Shown: positions 52,470-61,932, numbered from the stretch's first letter. The stretch is 64,000 bases of DNA from Advenella incenata (GCF_004217095.1 NZ_SHKO01000002.1:310001-374000), one strand, 5' to 3'. The notes: generated by a model from the sequence alone, not told the origin. Program-made: numbers and translations.

Positions 52470-53851
52470 GGGCGCAGGCGCCGGTGCCGGTTATCGTGGG
52501 TGCGGGCCCGGCAGGCGTGCGTGCGGCCCAGGTGCTGGTGCAGGCCGGGCTGCGGCCCATTGTGATTGACGAAGCCCCCAAACCCGGCGGACAAATTTAC
52601 CGCCAGCAACCTGACGGGTTTACCCGGGGCGCCCGCCAGCTTTATGGTTTCGAACACAGCAAAGCCACTGCACTGCACGAGACGGCAAGGCAAATGATCG
52701 CGTCTGGGCAGATTGATTATCGCCCTAACACCCTGGTGTGGGACGCGGATGCCCGGCAGTTGTATGTCACCTGTGATGGCAAGCATGATGCAATCGCTTA
52801 CGAACGCGTCATCCTGGCGACCGGGGCCACCGACCGCGTATTTCCTTTTGCCGGCTGGACACTGCCCGGCGTTTACACGCTGGGCGGCGCGCAAATCGCC
52901 CTGAAGTATCAAGGTTGCGCGATCGGCAAGCGAGTCGTGCTTGCCGGTACCGGGCCGCTGTTGTATCTGGTTGCCTATCAATATTGCAAGGCGGGCGTGC
53001 GGGTGTCGGCGGTGCTCGATACCAGTCCTTTTCCCTCGTTGCGCCAGGGTGTGCAGGCCTTTGCCGCCGACGCAGCGCTGATGGCAAAGGGGGTCTATTA
53101 CATGGCCTGGCTGCGGGCCCGCGGTGTGGCGATGGTGCATGGGGTCGCAGGTTTTGAAGCAGATGGTGTGGGCAGGGTCGAATCGGTCCGCTGGCGAATA
53201 AACGCCGCGTCGGCAATGCAGACCTTGCCCTGCGATGCTCTGGCCTGCGGCTTTGGCTTGCGTTCCGAAAACCAGTTGGCCAGTCTGCTGGGCTGCGATT
53301 TTGTGTTTGACGAACAGGATTGCAGCTGGCAACCGCAGGTGCAGCCTGGCGGGCAGAGCAGCCTCGCAAATGTGTATTTGGCCGGCGATGGCATGCGCAT
53401 TGGCGGTGCCGATATGGCCGAACTGACCGGCCAGCAGTGTGCCTATAGCGTGTTGCAGGATTTGGGTATCCATTGCGATAAAAAGCAGGTGGCGCAACTG
53501 GCCCGCCGTATTGTCCGTGGCCGGAAAACGCGGCAGTGTATTGATCGCATGTTTGCGCCGCCGGCTCACTGGCTGGATGCGGCGGACGATACGCTGATGG
53601 TGTGTCGTTGCGAGGAAATTTGCGTGGGCGAAATCCGACAGATGCTGCGTGACGATCCACATTCAGGCCTGAACAGAATGAAAGCCCTGTCTCGCGTGGG
53701 TATGGGACGTTGCCAGGGCAGAATGTGTGTGGCGGGCGCCTCAATGCTGTTGGCGCATGAACAGGGGATTGCCCTGTCCGGCGTAGAGCGATTGCGCAAT
53801 CAACCGCCGGTCAAGCCGATTCCGATAGGCGGAGCCGCATGCAAACCGTAA
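52466..53851 (+). CDS. FAD/NAD(P)-binding and BFD-like [2Fe-2S] subunit (HcnB/OoxA-like)
   Basis: The GTG at 52466 overlaps the preceding TGA (GTGA) and starts the homologous region VPVIVGAGPAGVRAAQVLVQAGLRPIVIDEAPKPGGQIYRQ, giving 461 residues. The frame is open further upstream, but that part overlaps the ferredoxin gene. A second dinucleotide motif (VVLAGTGPLLYLVAYQY) lies in the middle. The C-terminal BFD-like domain keeps four cysteines in the segments VCRCEE and MGRCQGRMC, for a second [2Fe-2S] cluster. It is the middle subunit of a heteromeric amine dehydrogenase. The final 13 bases overlap the next gene. Confidence 0.9.
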   Translation: MRAQAPVPVIVGAGPAGVRAAQVLVQAGLRPIVIDEAPKPGGQIYRQQPDGFTRGARQLYGFEHSKATALHETARQMIASGQIDYRPNTLVWDADARQLYVTCDGKHDAIAYERVILATGATDRVFPFAGWTLPGVYTLGGAQIALKYQGCAIGKRVVLAGTGPLLYLVAYQYCKAGVRVSAVLDTSPFPSLRQGVQAFAADAALMAKGVYYMAWLRARGVAMVHGVAGFEADGVGRVESVRWRINAASAMQTLPCDALACGFGLRSENQLASLLGCDFVFDEQDCSWQPQVQPGGQSSLANVYLAGDGMRIGGADMAELTGQQCAYSVLQDLGIHCDKKQVAQLARRIVRGRKTRQCIDRMFAPPAHWLDAADDTLMVCRCEEICVGEIRQMLRDDPHSGLNRMKALSRVGMGRCQGRMCVAGASMLLAHEQGIALSGVERLRNQPPVKPIPIGGAACKP

Positions 53852-54963
53852 ATGCCGATGTCCTGATTATCGGCGCGGGCATCATTGGCGCAAGCACGGC
53901 TTATTTCCTGTCAAAACAGGGCTTGCAGGTCTTGCTGTGCGATGCCGGACAAAGCGGCACCAAGGCCAGTGGCGTCAACTTCGGCGGCGTCAGGCGCCAG
54001 GGTCGGCCGTTGTCGCAAATGCCGCTGGCGGCACGATCGCACCAACTATGGGGGCAACTGTCCGAGTTGATTGGCATAGACGGCGAATATATTCGCTGCG
54101 GTCATCTTAAAGTCGCATTTACCCAGCAGGATCTGGATCGTCTGCAGGCATATAACCATAGCGTGGCATCCTGCGGTCTGGATCTGCAATGGCTGGATGC
54201 CGGGCAGGTGCATAGCCGTTACCCATGGTTAAGCACGGATATTGCCGGAGCATCGCTGTGTCCGGCAGACGGCCACGCCAACCCGCGACTGGTGTCGCCG
54301 GCCCTGTCCTGGGCGGCGCAGCAGGCCGGGACAAGGCTTATGGAGCATTGCCGGATAATCGATAGCCATTATGACGGTCGTCATTTTCAGTCGGAAACAG
54401 CAGACCACCAGCGTATCCAGTCTCGCTTTGTTGTCAATACGGCAGGCGCCTGGGCGGGGAACATCGCAGCCATGTTCGGTGAACCGGTGCCGCTGACCGA
54501 GATTTATCCGCAGATGGGCGTAACCGAACCGCTGCCGCCCACCATGAATGTGGTGCTTGGCGTACAGGGTGGCGGCATCTATGCCAGGCAGGTTGCCCGC
54601 GGCAATATTGTTTTCGGCGGCAGCCGGGCGCTCTCGTTGGCGGCCGGTTATGCCCGTCCGTCGCATCATAGTGTGAGCATGTTGCTTGCGCGACTGGCAG
54701 GGCTGATTCCCGGCATTGCAAATGCACATGTCATCAGGTTCTGGAGCGGCGTCGAAGGCGCTACGCCAGACCTGAACCCTTATCTTGGCCCTAGCAGCAA
54801 GACGCCAGGACTTTTCCATGGCTTTGGCTACAGCGGCGCGGGGTTCCAGGTTGGCCTTGCATCGGGAGAAGTGCTGGCGCAGCTTATTGCGACCGGCACC
54901 AGCCATATCCCGATAGATGACTTTCGAATTGACAGATTTACAGCTGATTCCGGCAAGCTGTAG
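53839..54963 (+). CDS. FAD-dependent catalytic subunit, DAO family (HcnC/OoxB-like)
   Basis: This 374-residue protein starts with the FAD motif DVLIIGAGIIGASTAYFLSKQGLQVLLCDAG, followed by GTKASGVNFGGVR. Later it has VNTAGAWAGNIAAMFGEPVPLTEIYPQM and, near the end, GLFHGFGYSGAGFQVGLASGEVLAQLI. The subfamily includes the catalytic subunits of opine oxidases, HCN synthase, glycine oxidase and D-amino acid or imino acid dehydrogenases. With the two upstream proteins it completes the three-subunit enzyme. It overlaps the upstream gene by 13 bases. The substrate is unknown but is presumably the imported compound. Confidence 0.92.
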   Translation: MQTVNADVLIIGAGIIGASTAYFLSKQGLQVLLCDAGQSGTKASGVNFGGVRRQGRPLSQMPLAARSHQLWGQLSELIGIDGEYIRCGHLKVAFTQQDLDRLQAYNHSVASCGLDLQWLDAGQVHSRYPWLSTDIAGASLCPADGHANPRLVSPALSWAAQQAGTRLMEHCRIIDSHYDGRHFQSETADHQRIQSRFVVNTAGAWAGNIAAMFGEPVPLTEIYPQMGVTEPLPPTMNVVLGVQGGGIYARQVARGNIVFGGSRALSLAAGYARPSHHSVSMLLARLAGLIPGIANAHVIRFWSGVEGATPDLNPYLGPSSKTPGLFHGFGYSGAGFQVGLASGEVLAQLIATGTSHIPIDDFRIDRFTADSGKL

Positions 54964-54997
54964 GTCTCTTCATGCAATGCCGGCAAAAGGAACACAG

Positions 54998-56059
54998 ATG
55001 AAATCAGTATCAGTAAAAAAACGTCCGGTCGTTGCGGCTTGCATGCTGGCTGTGGCCGGAATGCTGACGGGCGCAAACGCGAATGCGGAACCCAAAACGC
55101 TTTATCTTGGCATGAATGGCGGCGATATGCAGCGCGGGTTTGAGGAACATGTTTTTCCCGCTTTCGAAAAAGCCAACAATGTGAAGATTGTGGTGGTGCC
55201 AGGCACATCAACAGATGTTCTGGCCAAGGCGCAGGCATTCAAGGACAAGCCGCAAATGCATATCATGTTTCTGGATGATGGCATCATGAATCGCGCCACC
55301 AAGATGGGGCTGTGTGAGCCCATCAAGGATGACAAGGCCCTGTCCGAGTTGTATCCGGAAACGTTAATCGGCAAAAACATGGCAGCCGGCGTGGTCACGA
55401 CCATGACCGGCCTGTCATACAACACCAAACTGTTCAAGGAAAACAACTGGGCACCGCCGACCTCCTGGAAAGACCTGGCCGATCCCAAGTACAAGGGCAA
55501 AGTGGTATTTCAGTCTGTGGCCAGCAGCACCTATGGTCTGCATGCCTTCATGATGCTCAACCGCATTGATGGTGGCGACGACAGCAATTATCAGGATGCG
55601 CTGACCAAGTTCAAAGACACCGTTGCCAAAAACGTGGTTGCCTATATTCCGAGTTCTGCCAAGATTTCAGAGATGACGCAAACCGGCGAGGCGGCCCTGT
55701 TTCCGCTTACGCCCACCGCCATCTATTCGCTGAAAGAGAAGAACCTGCCGGTGGAATATGTGGATCCGAAAGAAGGCTCTGTGCTGCTGGCGGTCGCCCA
55801 ATGCGTCATCGCCAACAACAGCGAGCCTGAACTGGCGCAAAAGCTGGCCTCTTATCTGCTGTCGGTGCCAGCTCAGGAAGGTGCGCTCAAATTCGGACAG
55901 TATCCATCCAACAAAAATGTGGCCGCCAAAACCGAGCACAAGGAACTGCTGGGCGACTTTGAGAAATATATGAAGCACGTGGTCGTGGTCGATTGGGACA
56001 GCATCAATAAAGTTCGCCCGAAACTGAATCGCGACTGGAAAGAACAGATCGAACGATAA
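54998..56059 (+). CDS. ABC transporter periplasmic binding protein, polyamine/opine (PotD-like) type
   Basis: The ATG at 54998 gives 353 residues, with AAAGGAACACAG upstream and a signal peptide ending near ANANA-E (about residue 30). The mature part begins KTLYLGMNGGDMQRGFEEHVFPAFEKANNVKIVVVPGTSTDVLAK. It continues with TGLSYNTKLFKENNWAPPTSWKDLADPKYKGKVVFQS, the family 1/PotD fold. It is the last gene of the operon, after the dehydrogenase subunits, so import and oxidation are encoded together. Ligand identity cannot be read from the sequence. Confidence 0.93.
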   Translation: MKSVSVKKRPVVAACMLAVAGMLTGANANAEPKTLYLGMNGGDMQRGFEEHVFPAFEKANNVKIVVVPGTSTDVLAKAQAFKDKPQMHIMFLDDGIMNRATKMGLCEPIKDDKALSELYPETLIGKNMAAGVVTTMTGLSYNTKLFKENNWAPPTSWKDLADPKYKGKVVFQSVASSTYGLHAFMMLNRIDGGDDSNYQDALTKFKDTVAKNVVAYIPSSAKISEMTQTGEAALFPLTPTAIYSLKEKNLPVEYVDPKEGSVLLAVAQCVIANNSEPELAQKLASYLLSVPAQEGALKFGQYPSNKNVAAKTEHKELLGDFEKYMKHVVVVDWDSINKVRPKLNRDWKEQIER

Positions 56060-56360
56060 GACAGCCGAGACAAGGCAGGCCGGGCAGGGCACATGGCATA
56101 AGCTGCGGTGGCCAGCGTGACCTGAGGACAGCACGTCAGGAAAAGTGCGCTGGATAAAGTTCACTGGACAAGGCACATCGATCAAGGCGGACCAGATGAG
56201 GTTCGCCGGATAAGATAAAGCGATGCGCGGCGTGCCTGTCTTTCCCGTTGCAGTCCCAGCGCCACTGATCACGTCTGGCGCGGTCCTTTCCATTTTCATC
56301 AAAAGCATTTAGTATCTGATAAAAACTTACACAAATGCAATTGAAGAACGAGGAGAGGCC
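56060..56360. other. Intergenic region with degenerate tandem repeat, upstream of tannase-like gene
   Basis: It separates the binding-protein gene from the tannase-like gene. It contains the seven-unit repeat described at 56117-56214 and, near its right end, an AT-rich stretch and an AGGAG ribosome binding site for the next gene. No gene is supported. Confidence 0.6.
56117..56214. repeat. Degenerate 14-nt tandem repeat, seven units
   Basis: Seven consecutive 14-base units can be aligned without gaps. Position 1 is G in all seven; positions 2, 6 and 7 are always pyrimidine; positions 8, 9, 12 and 14 are always purine; position 13 is A in six. The approximate consensus is GYNCRYYGGATAAG. Since 14 is not a multiple of three and no gene covers it, this is not a coding repeat. 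Confidence 0.65.
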
Positions 56361-58079
56361 ATGCCTGTTGTGTCATCGCGGTTTGTCACTACGTTGGGTG
56401 TCGTTTGCGGTCTGGCTATGGTCGCCGGTTGCGCCGCAACAGGCCAGGATGGTCAGGCCGCCCGGTCCTGCAGCGAGCTCAACGGCACCACCGTGCCTGC
56501 TGCTTCCATTGGCCTGGCCACGCGCGGTGCGACGGTCACGGCAACGCAATACCAGCCACCGGTCTCTGCCTCGCCCAAATCCCATCAGGGTTATTGCAAG
56601 GTGCTGGGCGACATTGCTCCGGTGGATCCCCAGGCGCCTGCCATCAAATTTCAACTGAATCTGCCTGCGCACTGGAACGGCAAGTCGCTCATGATTGGTG
56701 GCGGCGGTTACAACGGTGTGCCTGCAAAAACCACAGATCTGCTGCCCGCAGGTCCGGTGGACAAACCGGATCCTATCGGGCTGGGTTACGCCACCTACGG
56801 CAGTGATTCTGGCCATCAATTGGCAGACGATCCTGCCAATCCCGGCAAGTTTGCGCTCAACCAGGAAGCGCTGAGAAACTTTGCCTATGAAGCGCTCAAG
56901 AAAACCCATGACACAGCCCAGTACCTGATTGCCGGCCATTATGGCAAGAGTGCACAATTGAAATATTTTGCTGGCGGCTCTACCGGCGGTCGCGAGGCGC
57001 TTGCCGTGATCCAGAAGTGGCCACGCGACTTTAATGGTGTCATTGCCCTTTACCCGGCTTTTGCGGCAGCCGCGCTGGATTTGCAGTTTGGCCGGATTAC
57101 GCGTGCACTCGCTCAGCCCGGCGCCTACCCCAATCAGCAAAAACGGGAAGTGCTGTACAAGGCCGGTATGCAGGCATGCGATGAGCTGGATGGCGTGCGC
57201 GACGGATTGATCAGCAACCAGCGCCAATGCAACCGGACTTTTGATCCTGCCAGGGCAACCGTGGATGGACGTCCCCTGCGCTGCGAGGGCGGTGCGGACA
57301 CGGGCAACCAATGCCTGTCGGATGCGCAGATCAGGGCAATGAAAGTATTTGCGTCGGACATCGTGTTTAATCCGCCGCTCGGTAGTGGCGAAGTGCGCCA
57401 TGCCGGATTCAACACCTGGGGAGTAGATCTGGGGCGCCCGGCGGGCGACAGTAAACTGCAGGCCACCGTCAATTACCTGAACCTGGGCTCGATTGCGCCG
57501 GCGTATCCCATGCCGCCCAACCCGGCGGGCAGTCAGAGCGTGCCCTACCATGCCGGGTTCTGGGATCAATGGGCCAAGTATTTCATCACGCAGGACCCTG
57601 CTTTCAATAGTTTGTCGCTGGATCCGACCCGACCCGGCAAATGGCGCAAGCGCATTAATGAGCTCACCCGGTTACAGGATATCAACCAGACCGACTTGTC
57701 TGCCTTTGCCGATCATGGCGGCAAACTGCTTATTGCCCATGGGGTTGCCGACGGCCTGGTGCCAACACGGGCGACCGAAAATTATGTACGGAGGGTGCGG
57801 GCAACCATGGGTAAACAGAAAGCCGATCAGTTCCTTCGATACTACGAAATTCCCGGCTATGGCCATGCGGTTAGCACGGTATTTAATGCCGGTTGGGATT
57901 CCCTGGGCGTATTGGAAAATTGGGTGGAGAAGGGCGCTGAACCTGGGCCGCAGGTGGTGGCAGACACTGCCGGCGTACCCGGCAGAACCCGTCCGCTTTG
58001 TGAATATCCGGCCTGGCCAAGATACACGGGTAGTGGCGATGTTAACCAGGCAGCTTCATTTGAGTGTGCGCGCCAGTAA
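56361..58079 (+). CDS. Tannase/feruloyl esterase family alpha/beta hydrolase, predicted lipoprotein
   Basis: The 572-residue product begins with a lipoprotein signal: the lipobox V-A-G-C puts the modified cysteine at residue 24. Tannase features include RSCSELNG near residue 40, the nucleophile elbow GGSTGGRE with Ser207 and the CDELDGVRDGLISNQRQC loop that binds calcium in homologs. The acid and base region lies in IAHGVADGLVPTRATENYVRRV and YGHAVS. Family members hydrolyse ester bonds of gallic, ferulic or related aromatic acids, or of terephthalate-type intermediates. It is preceded by a strong AGGAG ribosome binding site. The protein would sit in the outer membrane or face the periplasm. 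Confidence 0.9.
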   Translation: MPVVSSRFVTTLGVVCGLAMVAGCAATGQDGQAARSCSELNGTTVPAASIGLATRGATVTATQYQPPVSASPKSHQGYCKVLGDIAPVDPQAPAIKFQLNLPAHWNGKSLMIGGGGYNGVPAKTTDLLPAGPVDKPDPIGLGYATYGSDSGHQLADDPANPGKFALNQEALRNFAYEALKKTHDTAQYLIAGHYGKSAQLKYFAGGSTGGREALAVIQKWPRDFNGVIALYPAFAAAALDLQFGRITRALAQPGAYPNQQKREVLYKAGMQACDELDGVRDGLISNQRQCNRTFDPARATVDGRPLRCEGGADTGNQCLSDAQIRAMKVFASDIVFNPPLGSGEVRHAGFNTWGVDLGRPAGDSKLQATVNYLNLGSIAPAYPMPPNPAGSQSVPYHAGFWDQWAKYFITQDPAFNSLSLDPTRPGKWRKRINELTRLQDINQTDLSAFADHGGKLLIAHGVADGLVPTRATENYVRRVRATMGKQKADQFLRYYEIPGYGHAVSTVFNAGWDSLGVLENWVEKGAEPGPQVVADTAGVPGRTRPLCEYPAWPRYTGSGDVNQAASFECARQ

Positions 58080-58574
58080 CGGGCCACCCATGACGCTTCT
58101 GGCGCAATAAGCGGGTGGGGCTCGCCGCCCCTAATGATCATTAATCGCTTGTAGTCAGACAACGTGGCTTTTCCGGATTGGCTGGTTCGGAGTCTGGTTG
58201 TCGCTATGTGCCGCCGTTATGATGTCGTTTCGTTCCATTAATGATGCATATCTTGCATATACGCCCTGTTTAGAACATTGGCGCAGGGTATTTCTTAATC
58301 CGTTTATATTCAAAGGCGCGCCGCCATCCATCTCGCAGTTGGCGATCTGACCAACTGACACCTGCATTCCTCGCATATTAACTAAGGGATAACGCTAATA
58401 TAGTTAACCCTTGCCCAGTCCTGCAACATTAAATCCCTATAATGGCAGCCAATATTCCAATAAGCTGGAAAAATCAACTATTTATGGCTGACTTGGTACT
58501 GGGAAACAGCACCTGCTGGCCTTTTTCCCGTTTCCAAAAAACTGTCGCTTTATCCTGTAATCAAGGGGATTATT
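58080..58574. other. Non-coding region between tannase-like and GntP genes, with two dyads
   Basis: About 495 bases without a supported gene. TAATGATCATTA at 58132-58143 is a perfect 12-base palindrome. Further right, TTAACTA (58378-58384) and TAGTTAA (58401-58407) are perfect arms separated by 16 bases, about 170 bases before the permease start. Either could be a regulatory site for the permease. A leftward frame at 58155-58376 has no family features. Confidence 0.5.
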
Positions 58575-59966
58575 TTGTTAAGCATGATATCTATTGTGAT
58601 ATCTCTGGTTCTGCTGATGTATCTGGCGTACCGCGGATATTCCGTTCTGATCCTGGCGCCGCTGATGGCCGCGCTGGCCGTTCTGCTCTCTGGTGATGTT
58701 GCCCAGCTTTTGCCGATATACACAGAAACCTTCATGCCGGCGCTGGGTAAATACCTGCTGCAGTTCTTTCCCGTCTTTCTGCTGGGCGCGCTGTTTGGCC
58801 AGCTTATGGCAGACTCAGGCGCGGCTGCATCTATCGCCAACTGGATCATGCGCGTGCTTGGGCCCCGCCATGCCATTCTTACTGTTGTTCTGGCTTGCGG
58901 TATTCTGACTTACGGCGGCGTCTCGCTGTTCGTGGTTGCGTTTGCCATCTACCCTATTTCAAAAGTCATGTTCTACATGGCAGATATCCCCAAGCGCCTG
59001 GTGCCGGCCGCCATCGCCCTGGGCGCCTTTACCTTTACCATGACGGCGCTGCCCGGCACGCCGGCCATCCAGAACACCATCCCCATTCCCTACTATGGCA
59101 CCAACGCTTTTGCTGCGCCTGGACTGGGCATTATTGGTGGTGTGATCATGTTCGGCCTGGGCATGTTGTGGCTCATGAGTCGCGCCCGCAAGGCAAAAGC
59201 CGCCGGTGAAGGCTATGGGGACCATAACGATGGCGTTGCCAACGAGGTCATCAGCACGGACCACAATATTTCTTTTGTCAGCAGCATCATTCCGCTGATC
59301 CTGGTGATCGGCATTAATGCCCTGTTTACCTATGGCATTTTCGAGGGCATGGATCTGACCTTCCTTAAGGAAAAATTCCCGGCATTGAATGTGAAAGGCG
59401 CGCTGGGCCTGTGGGCCATCATTATTTCGCTTGTTATTGCGTGCCTGTGGCTCATTATTACCCGGCTGCGTCACTGGACAAATCTGCAGGACACCATCAA
59501 CAAGGGCGCCTACGGCTCTATGCTGCCCATTTTCAATACCGCCTCCGAAGTGGGTTATGGTGCCGTGATCGCCAGTCTGGCCGGCTTTGCCATTATCAAG
59601 GAATTCGTACTGGGCGTTGCACCCGGCAATCCGCTTATTTCCGAGAGTATTGCCATGACCTCGCTGGCCGGCATTACCGGTTCCTCATCGGGCGGCCTGA
59701 GTATTGCCCTGCAAACACTGGGAGCGGACTACCTGCGTCTGGCCCAGGAAAACAATATCAGCCCCGAACTGCTGCATCGCGTAGCGGTGATGTCGGCCGG
59801 CGGGTTTGATACGCTGCCGCATTGCGGCGCGATTATCACGCTGCTGGCCATCTGCGGACTGACTCATCGCCAGTCTTACCTGAATATTGCCGCCGTGACA
59901 ATTGTGATACCGCTGATCGCTGTGGCTACGGTGATTACGCTGGGCACCATGTTCGGTTCGTTCTGA
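58575..59966 (+). CDS. GntP family permease
   Basis: The 463-residue, strongly hydrophobic protein shows GntP-type segments. Examples are YLLQFFPVFLLGALFGQLMADSGAAASIANWIMRVLG, YGGVSLFVVAFAIYPISKVMF, ALPGTPAIQNTIPIPYYGTNAFAAPGLGIIGG and ISESIAMTSLAGITGSSSGGLSIALQTLG. GntP proteins are proton symporters for gluconate or other hydroxy acids. Start choice: TTG 58575 has AAGGGG eight bases upstream, while the ATG at 58584 lacks a well-placed site. I favour TTG, though it remains uncertain. The substrate is unknown. Confidence 0.85.
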   Translation: MLSMISIVISLVLLMYLAYRGYSVLILAPLMAALAVLLSGDVAQLLPIYTETFMPALGKYLLQFFPVFLLGALFGQLMADSGAAASIANWIMRVLGPRHAILTVVLACGILTYGGVSLFVVAFAIYPISKVMFYMADIPKRLVPAAIALGAFTFTMTALPGTPAIQNTIPIPYYGTNAFAAPGLGIIGGVIMFGLGMLWLMSRARKAKAAGEGYGDHNDGVANEVISTDHNISFVSSIIPLILVIGINALFTYGIFEGMDLTFLKEKFPALNVKGALGLWAIIISLVIACLWLIITRLRHWTNLQDTINKGAYGSMLPIFNTASEVGYGAVIASLAGFAIIKEFVLGVAPGNPLISESIAMTSLAGITGSSSGGLSIALQTLGADYLRLAQENNISPELLHRVAVMSAGGFDTLPHCGAIITLLAICGLTHRQSYLNIAAVTIVIPLIAVATVITLGTMFGSF

Positions 59967-59970
59967 CCAG

Positions 59971-61932
59971 TCACTCGTGATTGCGGCTGATGCCCGGGCG
60001 GTACGCGAAAAAGTCCTGTCCGGCCACCAGTGCCTCGGAAGCTGACCACAGCGCGGCTGTTACGTCTTGCTGCTGAACATCCCTGGCGTATTGCATAAGT
60101 GTGGCAGCCAGCGTACTGGGTTCGTCGGTAAACGTATTCAACTGTGCGTTCAGATCCTGCAGGATTGCACGGGTCTGCGGCGTCCAACTATCTTGCAAGC
60201 TGTGCAATTGCGCAATACTGTGCCCGAAATTCAGTGCTGATATCAGATGGGCCGGCGCCAGGCTATGTCGCTGGCCCGATTGCGCCAGATGGGCGGTCAG
60301 GCGCAGCGTCTGGCGAACCGACCGTGCCATCCATTGACCGGCCCCCAGTTTATCGCCGTTATTGATCAGCCTGAACAAATCGCGGTTGATGGTACGGGTG
60401 GCCTCATGCACATGACGGTCGCTGCGCCGGGGCAACAGAATGAAGCCGCCGGCCACAATACATGCCGCCACAATCATTGAGCCGGACTCGGCCATAACAT
60501 CCATTGGCGTGACCACACGGGCGGGCAACATGGCCTGGCTGCCCAGCAAAAACGCCATCGTGGCATCCAGTGCAGGAAACCCGAACATCGTGCTGGCCCG
60601 CGCCATACCGCCTACAAGCAGGAACGGCAGGATAGAGGCCACAACCAGCCCTGTGCTGTGGATATGCGGAAAAATCGCAAGCCGGTAGCCAATTGCGATT
60701 ATGGACCCCACGATAATACCCTTGAGCAGGAAAGGCGCCACGATTTGCGGTTTGACCATGGAGCCGAGCACCAATGAGAACATGGCCGTTGCCAGTGCGG
60801 TCATTTCGCCAATAAAAGAACCGCCCACATAGGCGAGCGACGCAGACACCAGTGTGATCAGGCCACACAACAGGCCGGTCTGACGGGCCAGCCCCCAGTT
60901 GGTGGCGGGGGCCAGCATGGGCGTATCCGGCCTGAACACAAACCGCGCCGACTCCTGGTCCGATGTTAACAGCCATTTGGCGCCCTTTAACAGACGTTGC
61001 AGATGCTGAGCGAGGGTTGAGTCTGTGGCCTGGGCCAAGGCCAGCGCCTCGTCTATATGTTGTGTGCTCAGGGTTTGATCGGCATTGTCTTTGGTCAGCG
61101 TGGCAATAGCCAACAGCGCATTGCCCAACTGCGGCGCCACGGGACGGCCCGGCCGGTTGTGCGTATGCAACCGGCGCGATGTCGCCAACAGGCCGATCGT
61201 AGAGACGATCATGGCATTGATCACCCGCTTGTTTTGTGCGGCAGCGGGCGACCCGGCCAGGATTGCGATGCCGGATGCTTCCAGCCGACTGATCTTTTGC
61301 AGAATCTCCGCCTCTTGTGCGGCGCCGTCTTTTGTTGTTCCGTTAAGCGTGGTTCCCAGAAGATAGCAGGCGCTTGCCGCCACTTCGCATGCAGACAGGT
61401 AGAACCGATCACGATCGGCATTGGGCGTGAGCAAGGCGGACGATAGGGTGATCATCAGCACACCGATAAACGTACACTCCACCCGGGCCAGCGCCAGTTG
61501 CATATAGTTCTCGGGCGTGAACATGCATGGAATGACCACAACCACAGCTGTAATCCCGGCCATCAGCGCCGCATACGATTGAACCCCATAAAGCAGGTGG
61601 GTCAGGGCACCAAACACCGCCACCCACAGCGCCAGCATCAACAGCGCAGCAATGGGGGTGTCCTGAATGAAATGAATCATGCCAAAACCGGCCAATGCGC
61701 CCAGCGCCGTGCCTACGACCCGATACAGCCCGCGTTCGAACGCCAGCCCGCGGGTCGCCTGGGCGACAACGAACACCGGCATGGCCGCCCAGAACGGATT
61801 GGGAATATGCAGAAAAGAAGCAATGGCAAACGCCAGCCAGGCACTGAATGCCAGTTGCAGCCCGTAAACCACCCCTTGCCTGTCCAGCCCGATTTTTTGG
61901 GCGAGGTGCCGAGGGAGGTTTTCTTTTCTCAT
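59971..61932 (-). CDS. FUSC family protein (aromatic acid exporter/YccS-like)
   Basis: The 653-residue protein has two blocks of about five to six hydrophobic segments (residues 20-170 and 350-490) separated by a soluble helical region, and a C-terminal soluble tail. This is the layout of FUSC/AaeB proteins. LQLAFSAWLAFAIASFLHIPNPFWAAMPVFVVAQATRGLAFERGLYRVVGTALGALAGF is the conserved N-terminal block. Members of the group export aromatic or fusaric acids, or have an unknown role. It converges with the GntP gene, with four bases between the stops. An inverted repeat lies 49 bases upstream of its start. Confidence 0.9.
   Translation of the reverse strand: MRKENLPRHLAQKIGLDRQGVVYGLQLAFSAWLAFAIASFLHIPNPFWAAMPVFVVAQATRGLAFERGLYRVVGTALGALAGFGMIHFIQDTPIAALLMLALWVAVFGALTHLLYGVQSYAALMAGITAVVVVIPCMFTPENYMQLALARVECTFIGVLMITLSSALLTPNADRDRFYLSACEVAASACYLLGTTLNGTTKDGAAQEAEILQKISRLEASGIAILAGSPAAAQNKRVINAMIVSTIGLLATSRRLHTHNRPGRPVAPQLGNALLAIATLTKDNADQTLSTQHIDEALALAQATDSTLAQHLQRLLKGAKWLLTSDQESARFVFRPDTPMLAPATNWGLARQTGLLCGLITLVSASLAYVGGSFIGEMTALATAMFSLVLGSMVKPQIVAPFLLKGIIVGSIIAIGYRLAIFPHIHSTGLVVASILPFLLVGGMARASTMFGFPALDATMAFLLGSQAMLPARVVTPMDVMAESGSMIVAACIVAGGFILLPRRSDRHVHEATRTINRDLFRLINNGDKLGAGQWMARSVRQTLRLTAHLAQSGQRHSLAPAHLISALNFGHSIAQLHSLQDSWTPQTRAILQDLNAQLNTFTDEPSTLAATLMQYARDVQQQDVTAALWSASEALVAGQDFFAYRPGISRNHE

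Noticed and set aside
52179-54963. Naming the three dehydrogenase genes hcnABC (hydrogen cyanide synthase)
   Set aside because: Subunit layout fits, but opine, proline and hydroxyproline dehydrogenases share it, and the linked PotABCD-like importer points to catabolism. Sequence alone cannot show cyanide production.
58155-58376. 73-residue leftward frame in the gap before the GntP gene
   Set aside because: No family features, and it is next to palindromes in an apparently regulatory stretch.
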